DNA of 64,000 nt from UBA1141 sp963665155. Its GTDB lineage: Bacteria > Chloroflexota > Dehalococcoidia > Lucifugimonadales > UBA3495. Below, piece by piece: positions 27,097 through 35,878 of the stretch. Numbering within the stretch: the stretch's first letter is position 1; each line of letters opens with the position of its first letter. The position numbers were made by a program, and so were the translations under genes. Below the pieces are notes generated by a model. It worked only from the letters and a program-made list of their open reading frames with translations. It was not told the DNA's origin and did no database searches. The DNA lies in assembly GCA_963665155.2 (NCBI GenBank), contig CAXXFI010000002.1, positions 682,001 to 746,000 of the forward strand, in the 5' to 3' direction.

Positions 27097-27192
27097 GACC
27101 GAACAAATCCGCCACCAAAGAGCCCGCCGGTATATTCTCGTTAATATCTCCGGCTATTCTTCGCCAATATACCAATTAGGAGCCCATGCTCC

Positions 27193-28185
27193 ATGATGAC
27201 CCCCCGTGTGTTCGTTTCCCGCCGAATCTTCCCGGAAGCGTTGGACCTGCTAAACGAAGTAGCTGAAGTAGAGGTTTGGCCCGAGGAACTTCCTCCCAGC
27301 CCTCAAGTGCTTGCGAATAAAATCGCCAACGCTGACGGGGTTTTGACCACAATAATGGACCGTGTCGATGCCCCTTTATTGGACCGTTCCCCCCTGCTAA
27401 AAGTGATCAGCCAGTTGGCGGTGGGCTTGGACAATATAGACGTGGCCGAAGCGTCGCGCCGCGGTGTATTTGTGGGCTACACTCCCGGCATTTTGGCCAA
27501 AGCCACGGCGGACGTGGGCTTTGCCCTGTTATTATCCGCCGCTCGGCGCATCGGAGAGAGCGAGCGTTGGGTGCGGGCCGGTAGCTGGGAAATGTCCTTC
27601 CATCCCATGTATTGGCTGGGCGCGGAAGTAAACGGCGCAACCTTGGGCATTGTGGGCATGGGCCAGATTGGCTTGGAGATGGCCAAAAGAGCCTTGGGAT
27701 TCGACATGAAGGTTATCTACCATTCCAGAACCCGAAAGCTAGAGCTTGAGGACCGGTACGGCTTCGAGCACGTGGACCCCCAAACGCTTCTTAAAACCAG
27801 CGACTTCATCTCGCTACACATCCCGTTGACTCCGGAAACACGCCATTTTATCGGAGAGCCGGAACTGCGTACGATGAAGTCTACGGCTATTCTAATCAAT
27901 CTGGCACGCGGGCCGGTGGTGGACTCCAAAGCCCTATACACCGCTCTAAGCGAAAAGTGGATTCAGTCAGCGGCCCTAGACGTCACCGACCCGGAGCCGA
28001 TTCAACCTGACGACCCGCTTCTGACCTTGGACAACCTGGTCATAACCCCCCACATCGGGAGCGGTTCCATTTCCACCCGGAGGGAAATGTGTATGTTGGC
28101 GGCAAGAAACCTTGCCGCAGGCCTTAAAGGCCAGCGCTTGGAACATTGCGCCAACCCCGAGATTTACGCTTCCAAGGGTCTGTGA
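27193..28185 (+). CDS. D-2-hydroxyacid dehydrogenase (glyoxylate/hydroxypyruvate reductase type)
   Basis: A 330-aa NAD(P)-dependent D-2-hydroxyacid dehydrogenase. Substrate-domain VISQLAVGLDNIDVAEASRRG; Rossmann motif LGIVGMGQIGLEMAKRAL near residue 157. Catalytic Arg in LINLARGPVVDSKAL, Glu in DVTDPEPIQPDDPL and His in NLVITPHIGSGS complete the triad. The sequence before the Rossmann motif (SWEMSFHPMYWLGAEVNGATLG) is typical of glyoxylate reductase. Starts ATG-ATG at 27193/27196 after TTAGGAG. The upstream minisatellite may affect its promoter. Reduces glyoxylate, hydroxypyruvate or a similar 2-oxoacid. Confidence 0.92.
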   Translation: MMTPRVFVSRRIFPEALDLLNEVAEVEVWPEELPPSPQVLANKIANADGVLTTIMDRVDAPLLDRSPLLKVISQLAVGLDNIDVAEASRRGVFVGYTPGILAKATADVGFALLLSAARRIGESERWVRAGSWEMSFHPMYWLGAEVNGATLGIVGMGQIGLEMAKRALGFDMKVIYHSRTRKLELEDRYGFEHVDPQTLLKTSDFISLHIPLTPETRHFIGEPELRTMKSTAILINLARGPVVDSKALYTALSEKWIQSAALDVTDPEPIQPDDPLLTLDNLVITPHIGSGSISTRREMCMLAARNLAAGLKGQRLEHCANPEIYASKGL

Positions 28186-28584
28186 GGGTGGACCGGGCCA
28201 AACGCCAAGCATCTCTCCGGAACAACCCTATATGCTGGTTTTCAAGATGTGAATCCGAGTAACTTCTTAAAAAAATAGATATAAACGAATTAGCTCTTTT
28301 CACGTAGGGGCGGGTTTGAAACCTGCCTCTATATTTTTACTCCACCGTGCCGGTTTTTTGGGGTCGCCCAAATTGCGAGAAAATAGCTCGGACACCGGCC
28401 TCGCTACACTCCCAACTCAGGCACAGTACAGGCCACAGCGAACATAGTGCATATAAAGAATTCAATGAGGTAATTTACTGGATTACTCTGGGGCCAAATT
28501 GCAGGCGCAACAGTGCTGGGGAAATAGAGAATGCATGGGAAGTCGCCATGAGTAGGAATGAAGGTGGAGTGATATGGGTGACGG
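28186..28584. other. Intergenic region before the tRNA gene
   Basis: About 400 bases; includes a small imperfect hairpin around 28300-28330 (gtaggggcgggtttgaaacctgcctctat), which may terminate the dehydrogenase transcript. No gene supported. Confidence 0.4.
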
Positions 28585-28672
28585 CGGAGAGGGCGGGATT
28601 CGAACCCGCGAGAAGCTGGTGGCCCCTACGCGATTTCCAGTCGCGCCCGTTCGTCCACTCCGGCACCTCTCC
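28585..28672 (-). tRNA. tRNA-Ser (anticodon GGA)
   Basis: An 88-nt cloverleaf read leftwards: acceptor ggagagg pairs with cctctcc plus discriminator G. The anticodon loop ctggaaa in the stem gcgcga/tcgcgt gives anticodon GGA (serine, UCC/UCU codons). It has a long variable arm as expected for tRNA-Ser, and T arm gcgggttcgaatcccgc. CCA is not encoded. The structure is complete. Confidence 0.96.
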
Positions 28673-28948
28673 AAGTAAGACCGCAGAATCCGAGCCTGTT
28701 AACTAACATGTGGTATACGTGAAGGTTAGCGGGCTCAGGTCAGGGTTCTCAAACATTATATTCAACGTCAGGCTTGACTGTCCACCCGCGAGAGTTACGG
28801 TTTAAGCCTATTTATCCATTTTATAGCTACTGGAAACCCTAATCGTCGTATCTCCCTAGAAATCGATGGCCCAATGGCAACGTCGCCAACTTCATCACCA
28901 AAAAACCTGTTTCCCGTAATGCAGGCTGCCTAACAACCAATTCCGGGT

Positions 28949-28977
28949 TTGAACGGCAGTCCCATGTACCTTATAAT
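28949..28977 (+). promoter_or_regulatory. Sigma-70-like promoter for the Rieske gene
   Basis: TTGAAC (28949-28954) and perfect TATAAT (28972-28977) with a 17-bp spacer, the optimum. About 115 bp upstream of the Rieske gene start, same strand. Nothing else coding lies between. Confidence 0.6.
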
Positions 28978-29093
28978 GTTCCTCTGAGCACTTACATATT
29001 TCAAGAGACACATAGCTAATCCTATGGGCAAAGACCCATAGCGGAACCGGAATATTTAGGCAATCCCAGATCAACTATAGGAGCAGAAGAGTT

Positions 29094-29417
29094 ATGGCCG
29101 AAGAAGGCTTTGTGAAAGTTGCAACAATGGGCGAGTTGTCGCCCGGTGAAATGATGGTCGTGGAAATGGGCGATGACCGGATTTTGCTGGCAAACGTGGA
29201 AGGGAGCGTTCACGCCATCGACGACATTTGCTCCCACGCCTACGCTTCCCTTTCCGAGGGAGACCTGAACGGCCAGGAAGTGGAGTGCCCGCTCCACGGC
29301 GGTGCCTTCAACTTGGTGACCGGAGAAGCAGTAGTCCCTCCGGCCAACGAGAGCGTAAAGGTATATGAACTACGAGTAGAAGGCGATGACATTTTGCTGG
29401 GGCCCGCCAAGAGCTAG
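29094..29417 (+). CDS. Rieske-type non-heme ferredoxin
   Basis: A 107-aa stand-alone Rieske [2Fe-2S] protein. The cluster ligands are Cys46-x-His48 (CSHAYASL) and Cys65-x2-His68 (CPLHGGAFN), with the usual 16-residue spacing. GDLNGQEVECPLHG is typical of dioxygenase ferredoxins (BphF, CarAc type). It likely passes electrons to an oxygenase, but no oxygenase subunit is adjacent. ATG at 29094; upstream AGGAGCAGAAGAG gives a Shine-Dalgarno. Assimilatory nitrite reductase small-subunit-like proteins are similar but less likely at this length. Confidence 0.92.
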   Translation: MAEEGFVKVATMGELSPGEMMVVEMGDDRILLANVEGSVHAIDDICSHAYASLSEGDLNGQEVECPLHGGAFNLVTGEAVVPPANESVKVYELRVEGDDILLGPAKS

Positions 29418-29687
29418 CAAAGCTCTTTCAAGAATCTCTTCGTTTAGAGTTCTTTTCGACAGGTCAGTGAGTTGCGGGCGAAGATGATCCGCTTGGGTTC
29501 AAAGTGAGGCAGAGCCTCCAAGCTGGTCATGATTAAGGTCTATAAATGCCGTGCGCTCTCCACATCTTGCGGCTCATTTTGCCCATTGTTTGACACCTAG
29601 ACACTTATGGCATTGATTCAAGCGTGAGTCAATGCCATGAAATTCCGTCATCGGTGAGTTAGTCCGCTCCCCCGGTGGATTAGTCCG

Positions 29688-30380
29688 CTACCAACGGAAC
29701 AGGTTTTGGTGGAACAAGCTCGGGCGGAACAGGCTCTGGTGGAACAGGCTCCGGCCAAAAGATGACGCCGTTTCCAGTAATTGCGCCTGATCGAAGGGCC
29801 AGTAGACTACCCACACCTTGCCCAGGATGTTCTCCTCAGGCACCGCCCCCCAACTCCGGGAGTCGTTGCTTCTCCGGCGGTTGTCCCCCATCACGAAGTA
29901 CTCGCCACCATGCAACAGAAGTGGCGCCGAGTTGGAATTATCTCGCGATGTAAGGTACGGCTCTTCCAACGGAACTCCGTCTATAAAAGCCGTTCCTGAG
30001 ACCACCTCGACCTCTTCTCCAGGCACGCCAATCACCCTTTTGACGAAATCTTTGCTGGGGTCTCTAGGGAAGCGGAATACAATCACCTCTCCCCTTCTTG
30101 GCGGGTGGATAGCAAAATGGTTGGAGGGAGTCTCCTCGCCCCAAAAGGGGATGACTCTGGAGAGACGGCTAATATCCAGCTGGAAATAGACCAACTTGTT
30201 TACCAGCAAGAACTGCCCACTTTCCAGGTTAGGCAACATGCTGGAACCTTCGACCTTAAAATTCCTGACGCTGCCTTGTATCACCAAGAACACAATTAAA
30301 GCCAGGACCAATGCTTCGGTTATTTCTTTGAAAAAACGCGACATATTTACCCGGCGTGACCCAATCGTTGGTTCCAGCAT
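29688..30380 (-). CDS. lepB: Signal peptidase I with a repeat-derived C-terminal tail
   Basis: Membrane-bound leader peptidase that removes signal peptides from secreted proteins. One N-terminal transmembrane helix (ALVLALIVFLVIQGSV, residues 23-38). Catalytic Ser47 lies in VEGSSMLPNL, Lys114 in DFVKRVIGVPGE, and the box E motif is GEYFVMGDNRRRSNDSRSWG. Usual bacterial length except for the last 25 residues (SLFHQSLFRPSLFHQNLFRW), which come from a 15-bp tandem repeat and are not family sequence. Start at 30380 or at the internal ATG at 30344; neither has a strong ribosome-binding site. Confidence 0.92.
   Translation of the reverse strand: MLEPTIGSRRVNMSRFFKEITEALVLALIVFLVIQGSVRNFKVEGSSMLPNLESGQFLLVNKLVYFQLDISRLSRVIPFWGEETPSNHFAIHPPRRGEVIVFRFPRDPSKDFVKRVIGVPGEEVEVVSGTAFIDGVPLEEPYLTSRDNSNSAPLLLHGGEYFVMGDNRRRSNDSRSWGAVPEENILGKVWVVYWPFDQAQLLETASSFGRSLFHQSLFRPSLFHQNLFRW
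29694..29757. repeat. 15-bp tandem repeat inside the 3' end of lepB
   Basis: About four degenerate copies of ggaacaggctctggt. Being a multiple of three, the expansion stays in frame and adds a Phe-rich SLFHQ/SLFRP tail to the signal peptidase. Confidence 0.7.
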
Positions 30381-30867
30381 GGCGGGAGCCAGTCTTGGAT
30401 GGAACCTAAACTTTTATGGAACCTAAACTTGGGACACAAACCACGGAAGCGGCATTACATAAACAGGCCCGGGCTTCACCAACTCCGTCGCCCGGGTTCA
30501 ACTACGGACTATTACTAAACAGACTATTACCAATACGTGGATTGATTATATCACTCGTCAATTTATGGAGTGGCCATTTAGCCTTGCGGTCCAATGCCGG
30601 CGTTGTTTCCAAATAATCATCCTGATACAATCGGCGCAAGTCATTCCGGCTTGATTAATCGCCCAATTTATACTTTGTGAGCTTCTCCTTAGCACGCTCA
30701 AGAGCCGCCCTCCCACCGAGCATCGCCACACCGGCGGGTTGGTCCAATGCGAACGCAGCTTGGGACAACGCAGCTTGGGACAATTGAGAGTGCCGGGAAG
30801 ATTAACCAGGATTCATCCTAATCAAAAACGGATTTTGAACACTACTACTAGCATTAATAGCAGTACT
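30381..30867. other. Intergenic region with short direct repeats
   Basis: About 490 bases with no supported gene. Short local duplications are visible: ggaacctaaactt twice near 30400-30430 and cgcagcttgggacaa twice near 30754-30781. Confidence 0.45.
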
Positions 30868-30992
30868 TGCGGAGCAGGTTTATGCTCGAACATGAACCTG
30901 TTTCTGCGGAGCAGGTTTATGCTCGAACATGAACCTGTTTCTATTTAATGGCACGATTGTGCAGCATGCTAATGACACAATTGTGCAGCATG
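30868..30992. repeat. Two tandem duplications upstream of the SMP-30 gene
   Basis: Two perfect 37-bp copies (30868-30904 and 30905-30941), each holding the inverted words caggtt...aacctg and tgctcgaacatg. Then a 24-bp-period duplication of attgtgcagcatg (30956 and 30980). They lie just before the SMP-30 gene and could include its regulatory site. Confidence 0.85.
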
Positions 30993-31019
30993 TCAATAAA
31001 GCATGGGGAGGGACTATCG

Positions 31020-31922
31020 ATGAGTTGGCAATTCGAGCTACTGAGCAAACCGCAGGGCGGAATCTCGGAAGGGCCGGTCTGGGACGGCGAAGCACTTTAT
31101 TACACCCACATTGCCGCCAGCCGGATTCTGCGTTTCGACCCGAAAACCGAGGAAATAACCCAGGCCAGGGAGGACACCAACCGGACCAACGGTCTTTGCT
31201 ATGATGCCCAGGGAAGGCTATTCGGTGCCTGCTCCGGCGGCCGGGCCATCGTGCGCTTCGACCCCGACGGCACGACTGCGACGGTAGCCGACAGCTTGGA
31301 CGGCCAAAAAATTAATACGCCAAACGACTTGGCGGTGGACCGGCAAGGGCGTATCTGGTTTACCAACCCGTGGAATGCCACCAATACAGATGCCACCGAA
31401 ATTGAGGTGTTGGACCACCGTTCCGTCCTTCGGGCCGACCCCCAGACCGATGGCAGCTACACCGTTACCAGAGTCACCTTCGACACGACAATGCCCAACG
31501 GCGTTCTGATTTCCATCGACCAGCGTACCCTCTACGTGGCCGAGAGCAATAGCGATCGGAACGACATTGACCGGGAATTGCGGGCCTACCCGATAAACGA
31601 CGACGGCAGCCTGGGAGCCTACACTCTGCTTCACGCATTCGGAAAGGACTCTCATGGAGTGCACCGCGGCATCGACGGTATGTGCCTGGACATTGATGGC
31701 AACATTATCGCCACGGCTGGTTGGGACCGGTCCGGGCCGGGGCCGTTGATTTATGTGTTCTCGCCAAACGGCAGGGTAATTGAAACCCACCGGGTACCCT
31801 GCGATATGCCCACCAATTGCAGCTTCGGCGGTCCCGCCATGACCACGTTGTATATGACCAACCTTGGCGGCCAACTGTTCCGAGCGGAGACGGACCGGAT
31901 CGGCTGGGCAATGTACCCATAG
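31020..31922 (+). CDS. SMP-30/gluconolactonase/LRE family protein
   Basis: A 300-aa six-bladed beta-propeller lactonase. EGPVWDGEALYYTHIAASRI carries the first metal-ligand Glu. INTPNDLAVDRQGRIWFTN has the Asn, MPNGVLISIDQRTLYVAES the second Asn, and HRGIDGMCLDIDGNIIATAG the Asp. It probably hydrolyses a sugar lactone or similar ester using a divalent metal. ATG at 31020 has GGGGAGGGA upstream; the longer in-frame extension passes through the tandem repeats and is not real. No signal peptide, so cytosolic. Substrate unknown. Confidence 0.9.
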   Translation: MSWQFELLSKPQGGISEGPVWDGEALYYTHIAASRILRFDPKTEEITQAREDTNRTNGLCYDAQGRLFGACSGGRAIVRFDPDGTTATVADSLDGQKINTPNDLAVDRQGRIWFTNPWNATNTDATEIEVLDHRSVLRADPQTDGSYTVTRVTFDTTMPNGVLISIDQRTLYVAESNSDRNDIDRELRAYPINDDGSLGAYTLLHAFGKDSHGVHRGIDGMCLDIDGNIIATAGWDRSGPGPLIYVFSPNGRVIETHRVPCDMPTNCSFGGPAMTTLYMTNLGGQLFRAETDRIGWAMYP

Positions 31923-32259
31923 CCACGCATATAATACAGAAACCGTGGGTCAGCGATCGCAACCCCACGGATTCTGTTATCAGGCTCCAAGAATATCTGT
32001 ATCAGCGGTCCTTCAAATTGACCCTGGCAACGAGAGCGAGCCGGATTTTCAACAGGCTATCCACGTCAGCATGCACACTACGAGTTCGAGTTTGCGGAAG
32101 TCTCCGACTATTCAGGGAACGGTCACTTGCGCAACTACCAAGAGCACATAAACTAAAGAACGTAGCCTAAAGGTAGAAGCAGCCGACACAGGGAGCCACC
32201 AAGATCGGATTCAGCTATCCGAGTCAATCTAGCGAAGTACTGGGCAAGACGAGGAATTC
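31923..32259 (+). other. Intergenic region with a possible gene remnant
   Basis: About 340 bases. The frame 32067-32156 reads QHAHYEFEFAEVSDYSGNG and ends LRNYQEHIN before TAA. It has protein-like composition but a stop upstream, so it looks like the 3' scrap of a lost gene. Family not recognised. Confidence 0.3.
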
Positions 32260-32607
32260 ATGTCTCTCAGAGACCGAGGATTTGGTAGAAGGAACCTCCG
32301 CGAAGGCGGCGGACGAGGCACGGGGGACGACCACGTAGATAGTCTCTACGGCATCACCGAGTTATCCATCTACCAGACCCCCAACACCAAGCCCAAAGGT
32401 TACGAGGGCCTAAAAGCCTTTCTTGAGGCTCAAGACTGCGAGATCGTCTACACCAACGATGCGCCTCCGGAGTTGAGCCGCCACGAGACTCTGCGCATTA
32501 CCCACAGCAAGGCCGAGCCCATTCCAATTGCCGTGGTCACGCGGGCGCACCGCTGGGCGCATAACCGCAACTACTTGCACAGCTTCTTTCGCCCCATGTA
32601 TCGCTAG
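32260..32607 (+). CDS. Hypothetical protein, 115 aa
   Basis: A frame from ATG at 32260 to TAG. The N-terminal 30 residues are Gly/Arg-rich and unconvincing. From about residue 31 (ITELSIYQTPNTKPKGYEGL, YTNDAPPELSRHETLRITHS) composition is that of a real globular protein. It ends in AHRWAHNRNYLHSFFRPMYR. It may be 5'-truncated or start later. No family recognised. Confidence 0.45.
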   Translation: MSLRDRGFGRRNLREGGGRGTGDDHVDSLYGITELSIYQTPNTKPKGYEGLKAFLEAQDCEIVYTNDAPPELSRHETLRITHSKAEPIPIAVVTRAHRWAHNRNYLHSFFRPMYR

Positions 32608-32653
32608 GCGGCTAAGGCACACTAATCAGAGGTCCTTCTTGCGCCTCTGCCGG

Positions 32654-33699
32654 TTACTGGCCGATATCGGCCAGTCTCGTGGCCGTGTCCCTGGCCATGT
32701 CAACTTCCTCTTGGGTTAAGGTCATACCGTTGGTGCCCGGATAGAGCAGGCGGCCCCTGTCGGACAAGGTATGACCCAACCCCAATATATGACCCACTTC
32801 GTGACTGCTGACACGACGGTCGAACACGCTAGGTGTGTCCATTACGAAGTAAGCCCTGGTGCTTGGGATAGTGATCCCATTGGGTCCGCCCAGACCACGA
32901 ACGTAGAAGCCATTTATCGCCGCAGCTCCGGGGCGCTGATGTTCCCGCTAAATTCCTGGTCAAAAAAAGGACGCAAGTCTCCGGCAAAAAGTGCGCCGAG
33001 CACCGCCTTCGGGACTTGAAGTTCGGAAACCGTTTTCAGCTCGAACTGGATGTTCGCCTGCGCCCAGATGTCATTCATTCCGTCGAGAATCAAAGCTAGA
33101 CCATCTTGCGTTCGCCCGGAAGACCGGTCCGGACCAGGGTTCTCAACATCATCCACCAAGAGGTAAAGCGAAATGCCAACAACGATAGTTTGCGGCTGGG
33201 TGTTTAGTGGGATGGTGTTTTCAGGGATGGTGCTTTCCTGAGTGGTGCTCCCTTGATCTGCGCTTTCCGGACCCGCGCGACCCTGGCCTGTACTCCCCAA
33301 GCTAGCGCCCTCCAAGCCAGTGTTTGGAGGAGTGGCGATCGGCAGGGTGGCGCTTTTCGAACCTGGAATCTCAACGTCGGCGCTATCCTGATTGTTGCTT
33401 GCCTGACCCGTTAATTCTGGGCTCGTACTTTTTGAGCTTGGTCTTTCTGGACTGATGCCCTCGGAACGTTGGTTCTCCGGTTGGGCGCTTTCGGCGCCTT
33501 TGCTCGGCGGAACTGTGCCGTCCAGAGTTGTGGCCTCCGGACCGGCTGATGCGGGCGAGAGCCTGGTGTCAGGGGTTGAATCGAAGCTGGCGGCGCACCC
33601 AGAGAGAACAAGTCCTCCGGCGATAGTGAGGGTGACTAGAATTCGGATGATGTCCATTCTATGTAACGAGTACGCAAAACAGGCCCGGCCAGGATTCAT
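32654..33699 (-). pseudogene. Matrixin-like zinc metalloprotease lipoprotein, frameshifted
   Basis: A predicted exported protease. Reading leftwards, ATG at 33657 (or 33699) starts a lipoprotein signal (IRILVTLTIAGGLVLSGC, lipobox LSGC). It is followed by a ~125-residue Ser/Pro/Thr-rich linker and then a metzincin-like domain (LVDDVENPGPDR, LDGMNDIWAQANIQFEL). The frame stops at 32914, but another frame continues with AINGFYVRGLGGPNG and the complete zinc motif HEVGHILGLGH. It ends at 32654 with the matrixin-type LYPGTNGMTLTQEEVDMA. A one-base indel near 32915 explains the break. It could be a genuine mutation or an assembly error. Confidence 0.8.
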
Positions 33700-33733
33700 G
33701 CCACCAATTAATCAATAACCGGGCCGCTCAACT

Positions 33734-34408
33734 TCACGCGTTGGCGCATAAATAGGCGAACTCGTCCTTGGCCGGGTCTTTCGGGCGACTGTACTCCATG
33801 ATTACGGAGGCGTTTTCCGCCACCTGCTCCCCATCCAATTTGGCGATTAACGCCAAGGCCATGTCTATGCCAGCAGACACGCCAGCGGACGTGATTATTC
33901 CTGTCTGGCTAGCACCGTCCACCCCATCAACCCAACGAGGCGCGCCGTTCCAGTTCACTTTGGAGCTCTGTTCCAGCGCCCAAGACCAAGCGGACTTGTT
34001 ACTGGTAGCTTCCTTGCCATCCAGCATGCCCGTTTTGGCCACGAGGCCAGCACCGGTGCAGACGGTGGCTACAATATCAGCTTTCCCACAGGCTGTCTTC
34101 AAGGACTGTATAAATTCGGCATCGTTCACCAAATCACGGGTTCCCTGGCCACCGGGCACCAACAGAATATCGTAATCCACATCGTCTGCAAAACTATGGT
34201 CCACCATAACCGCTGGGCCAGCGCCGTTTCCGGTAGCCACAGGGCCTTTGGCTTTGCCCAAGGTGATGACTTTATATAAGGGCTTGGATGGGTCGGGTTT
34301 GGAAGGCTCGTCTATGCTGGCGGTAAATGCAACCTGAAATGCTTGAATCGGCCCCCACAGGTCCAAGGGCGCCATACGATCGATCACCAAGGCGGCAACG
34401 GTTTTCAT
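33734..34408 (-). CDS. DJ-1/PfpI family protein
   Basis: A 224-aa protein of the DJ-1/ThiJ/PfpI superfamily. The nucleophile elbow is VATVCTGAGLVAKTGMLDG with Cys117; ILLVPGGQGTRDLV supplies the conserved glycine turn. The region ATSNKSAWSWA and the C-terminal ITSAGVSAGIDMALALIAKL match the isonitrile-hydratase/AraC-N-like subgroup. ATG at 34408 is preceded by GTTGAGAGTGAGGA. It may act as a chaperone, glyoxalase or isonitrile hydratase; the choice cannot be made from sequence. Confidence 0.88.
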   Translation of the reverse strand: MKTVAALVIDRMAPLDLWGPIQAFQVAFTASIDEPSKPDPSKPLYKVITLGKAKGPVATGNGAGPAVMVDHSFADDVDYDILLVPGGQGTRDLVNDAEFIQSLKTACGKADIVATVCTGAGLVAKTGMLDGKEATSNKSAWSWALEQSSKVNWNGAPRWVDGVDGASQTGIITSAGVSAGIDMALALIAKLDGEQVAENASVIMEYSRPKDPAKDEFAYLCANA

Positions 34409-34538
34409 GGGTGTATCCTCACTCTCAACGGATTATTAGTCGATCTCGTAGCCCCAGCGGCATGGGGGCCTCATCGAGACCGCAGGTCGACCTGCCGGGG
34501 ATATGTAGAATATTAGAGACTCGGTGGTCAGACTAGGT

Positions 34539-34948
34539 TTATTGTGAGTTCATTCGTTCGAATGCAGAAGGTCGGTTGATGCCATGCTCTTGGTCGAACT
34601 CGGGAGCGCTAAGCATCTGCCCGGTCATTGTCTCCGGTGTTTGCAAGGCCAGGAAGACGGCAGCCTCGGCAATGTCTTCGGGCAGCCGCATTCCTTTGTG
34701 AACTTCGTCGTCGTAGTCAGCACCCAACCCGGGGTCAAGTTGTTGACCGCAATCCCGTGACCGGCCATTTCGTCGGCCAGGGCCTCGGTCAGTCGCTCCA
34801 CCGCAGCCTTGGCGGCGCTATAGGCTGCCTGACCGGCCACTCCCCGGCGGGCCACATTAGCGGAAGTCACGTTGATTATCCCGCCAAAACCCTGTTCTAC
34901 CATGTGGGGCAATACGGCCTTGCAGCACAAAAAGGCAGTGGTCACCAT
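34539..34948 (-). pseudogene. Short-chain dehydrogenase/reductase remnant
   Basis: The C-terminal two thirds of an SDR. TTAFLCCKAVLPHMVEQGFGG, INVTSANVARRGVAGQAAYSAAKAA (catalytic Ser and YxxxK) and GIAVNNLTPGWVLT are present. They are followed, after a frameshift near 34720, by HKGMRLPEDIAEAAVFLALQ and a C-terminal end at 34539. The N-terminal Rossmann half with the TGxxxGxG motif is missing. It is replaced by the short-repeat region at 34960-35140. Not functional. Confidence 0.8.
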
Positions 34949-34959
34949 CGGTTAGGCTT

Positions 34960-35140
34960 ATGCCTGGCGTCCTTACGAGGTAGAGGTGACGGGTTGGGTG
35001 ACAGGTGGTGACGGGTGGCCGAAAAGGTGACAGGTGAGGGAAGAATGTGGCGGGTGACGGGTTGACGGGTTGATTTTTCACCCGTCACCTGCAAATCTTA
35101 CATTTTCACTCCTAAGGTGACAGGTTGACAGGTAAATTGC
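34960..35140. repeat. Cluster of gtgacgggt/gtgacaggt short repeats
   Basis: More than ten degenerate copies of gtgacgggt or gtgacaggt in both orientations (for example ttcacccgtcacct near 35076). It abuts the point where the SDR gene is cut off. No coding potential. Confidence 0.7.
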
Positions 35141-35434
35141 TCTGAAAAGTCCCAAATCGATTATGGCCACTGAAAAAGAACATCCATATCAACTGGCATC
35201 TCCGAATCAGCCCAATGGCTGATCGAAAAACTGCGCCGTGGCCAGGAGTGGCTGACCCAGGAACATGACTATTGGATACACGGGTCCGACTGGGGTGTAG
35301 ACGATCAGACTTTTAGCGAACAGCTAAGCGCATGGAACGAACACGAAAGGATTCTCCGAAAGAGCGGGTTTACCAAATGCATCTGGGGAGAAACAGCCAA
35401 GTGTTCCAACCTGTCGTCGGTGAAGTGTGAAAGT

Positions 35435-35676
35435 TGCGTCCCGCGCCAAGCGACGCTCTGGTGAATTCTTGGACGGTGTGCCGAACAGGTCGGAAACACA
35501 CGGCAGGTCACTTTGTACGGCTTTATACGATAGGTGGCGAAGGAAAGTGTTCCACCCTGGCGCTGCGTCCCGCGCCAATCGACGATCTGGTGAGTTCTTG
35601 GACGATATGCCTAACAGGTCGGAAACCGACGGCAGGTGACTTTATACGGCTTTATACGATAGGTGGCGAAGGAAAT
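35435..35676. repeat. 129-bp tandem duplication
   Basis: Unit 1 (35435-35563) and unit 2 (35564-35676) share words such as tgcgtcccgcgccaa, aacaggtcggaaac and ggctttatacgataggtgg. Identity is about 85-90% by eye. Unit 2 ends at the ribosome-binding site and start of the HTH gene, so each unit could carry an operator or promoter. The preceding 280 bp (35150-35430) hold no supported gene. Confidence 0.8.
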
Positions 35677-35878
35677 GACAACACCATTAACCGGTAGGCC
35701 AAAGCTAAATATTCCAATCAGGGACATTCTTGAAGCGGTCCGGGCCCACGGGAATCAAGTGCAAGCGGCCTCTGATTTGGGTTGCTCCGAAGGGTCCGTA
35801 AGAAAACAAATCCGCATGGCCGGTCTGGACCTGGGCCAAGTGTTGGCGGCCCAGGATGTTGAAGCGCTACACGAATAA
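35675..35878 (+). CDS. Small helix-turn-helix protein, first gene of the mobile module
   Basis: A 67-aa protein from ATG 35675 (GAAGGA upstream in the repeat). Core IRDILEAVRAHGNQVQAASDLGCSEGSVRKQIRMAGLDL is a Fis/Psq-type HTH as seen in phage and transposon regulators. Likely a DNA-binding regulator or terminase-small-subunit-like N-domain. It overlaps the next gene by 23 bp, suggesting coupled translation. Confidence 0.65.
   Translation: MTTPLTGRPKLNIPIRDILEAVRAHGNQVQAASDLGCSEGSVRKQIRMAGLDLGQVLAAQDVEALHE

Noticed and set aside
26812..27196. Several overlapping frames on both strands of 70-125 codons
   Set aside because: They are produced by the 14-bp minisatellite, which is open in every frame; no start region or family sequence supports them.
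35427..35697. Two overlapping frames with internal sequence repeats (possible repeat protein)
   Set aside because: They arise from the 129-bp tandem duplication; the two frames swap between units and no start region is convincing.
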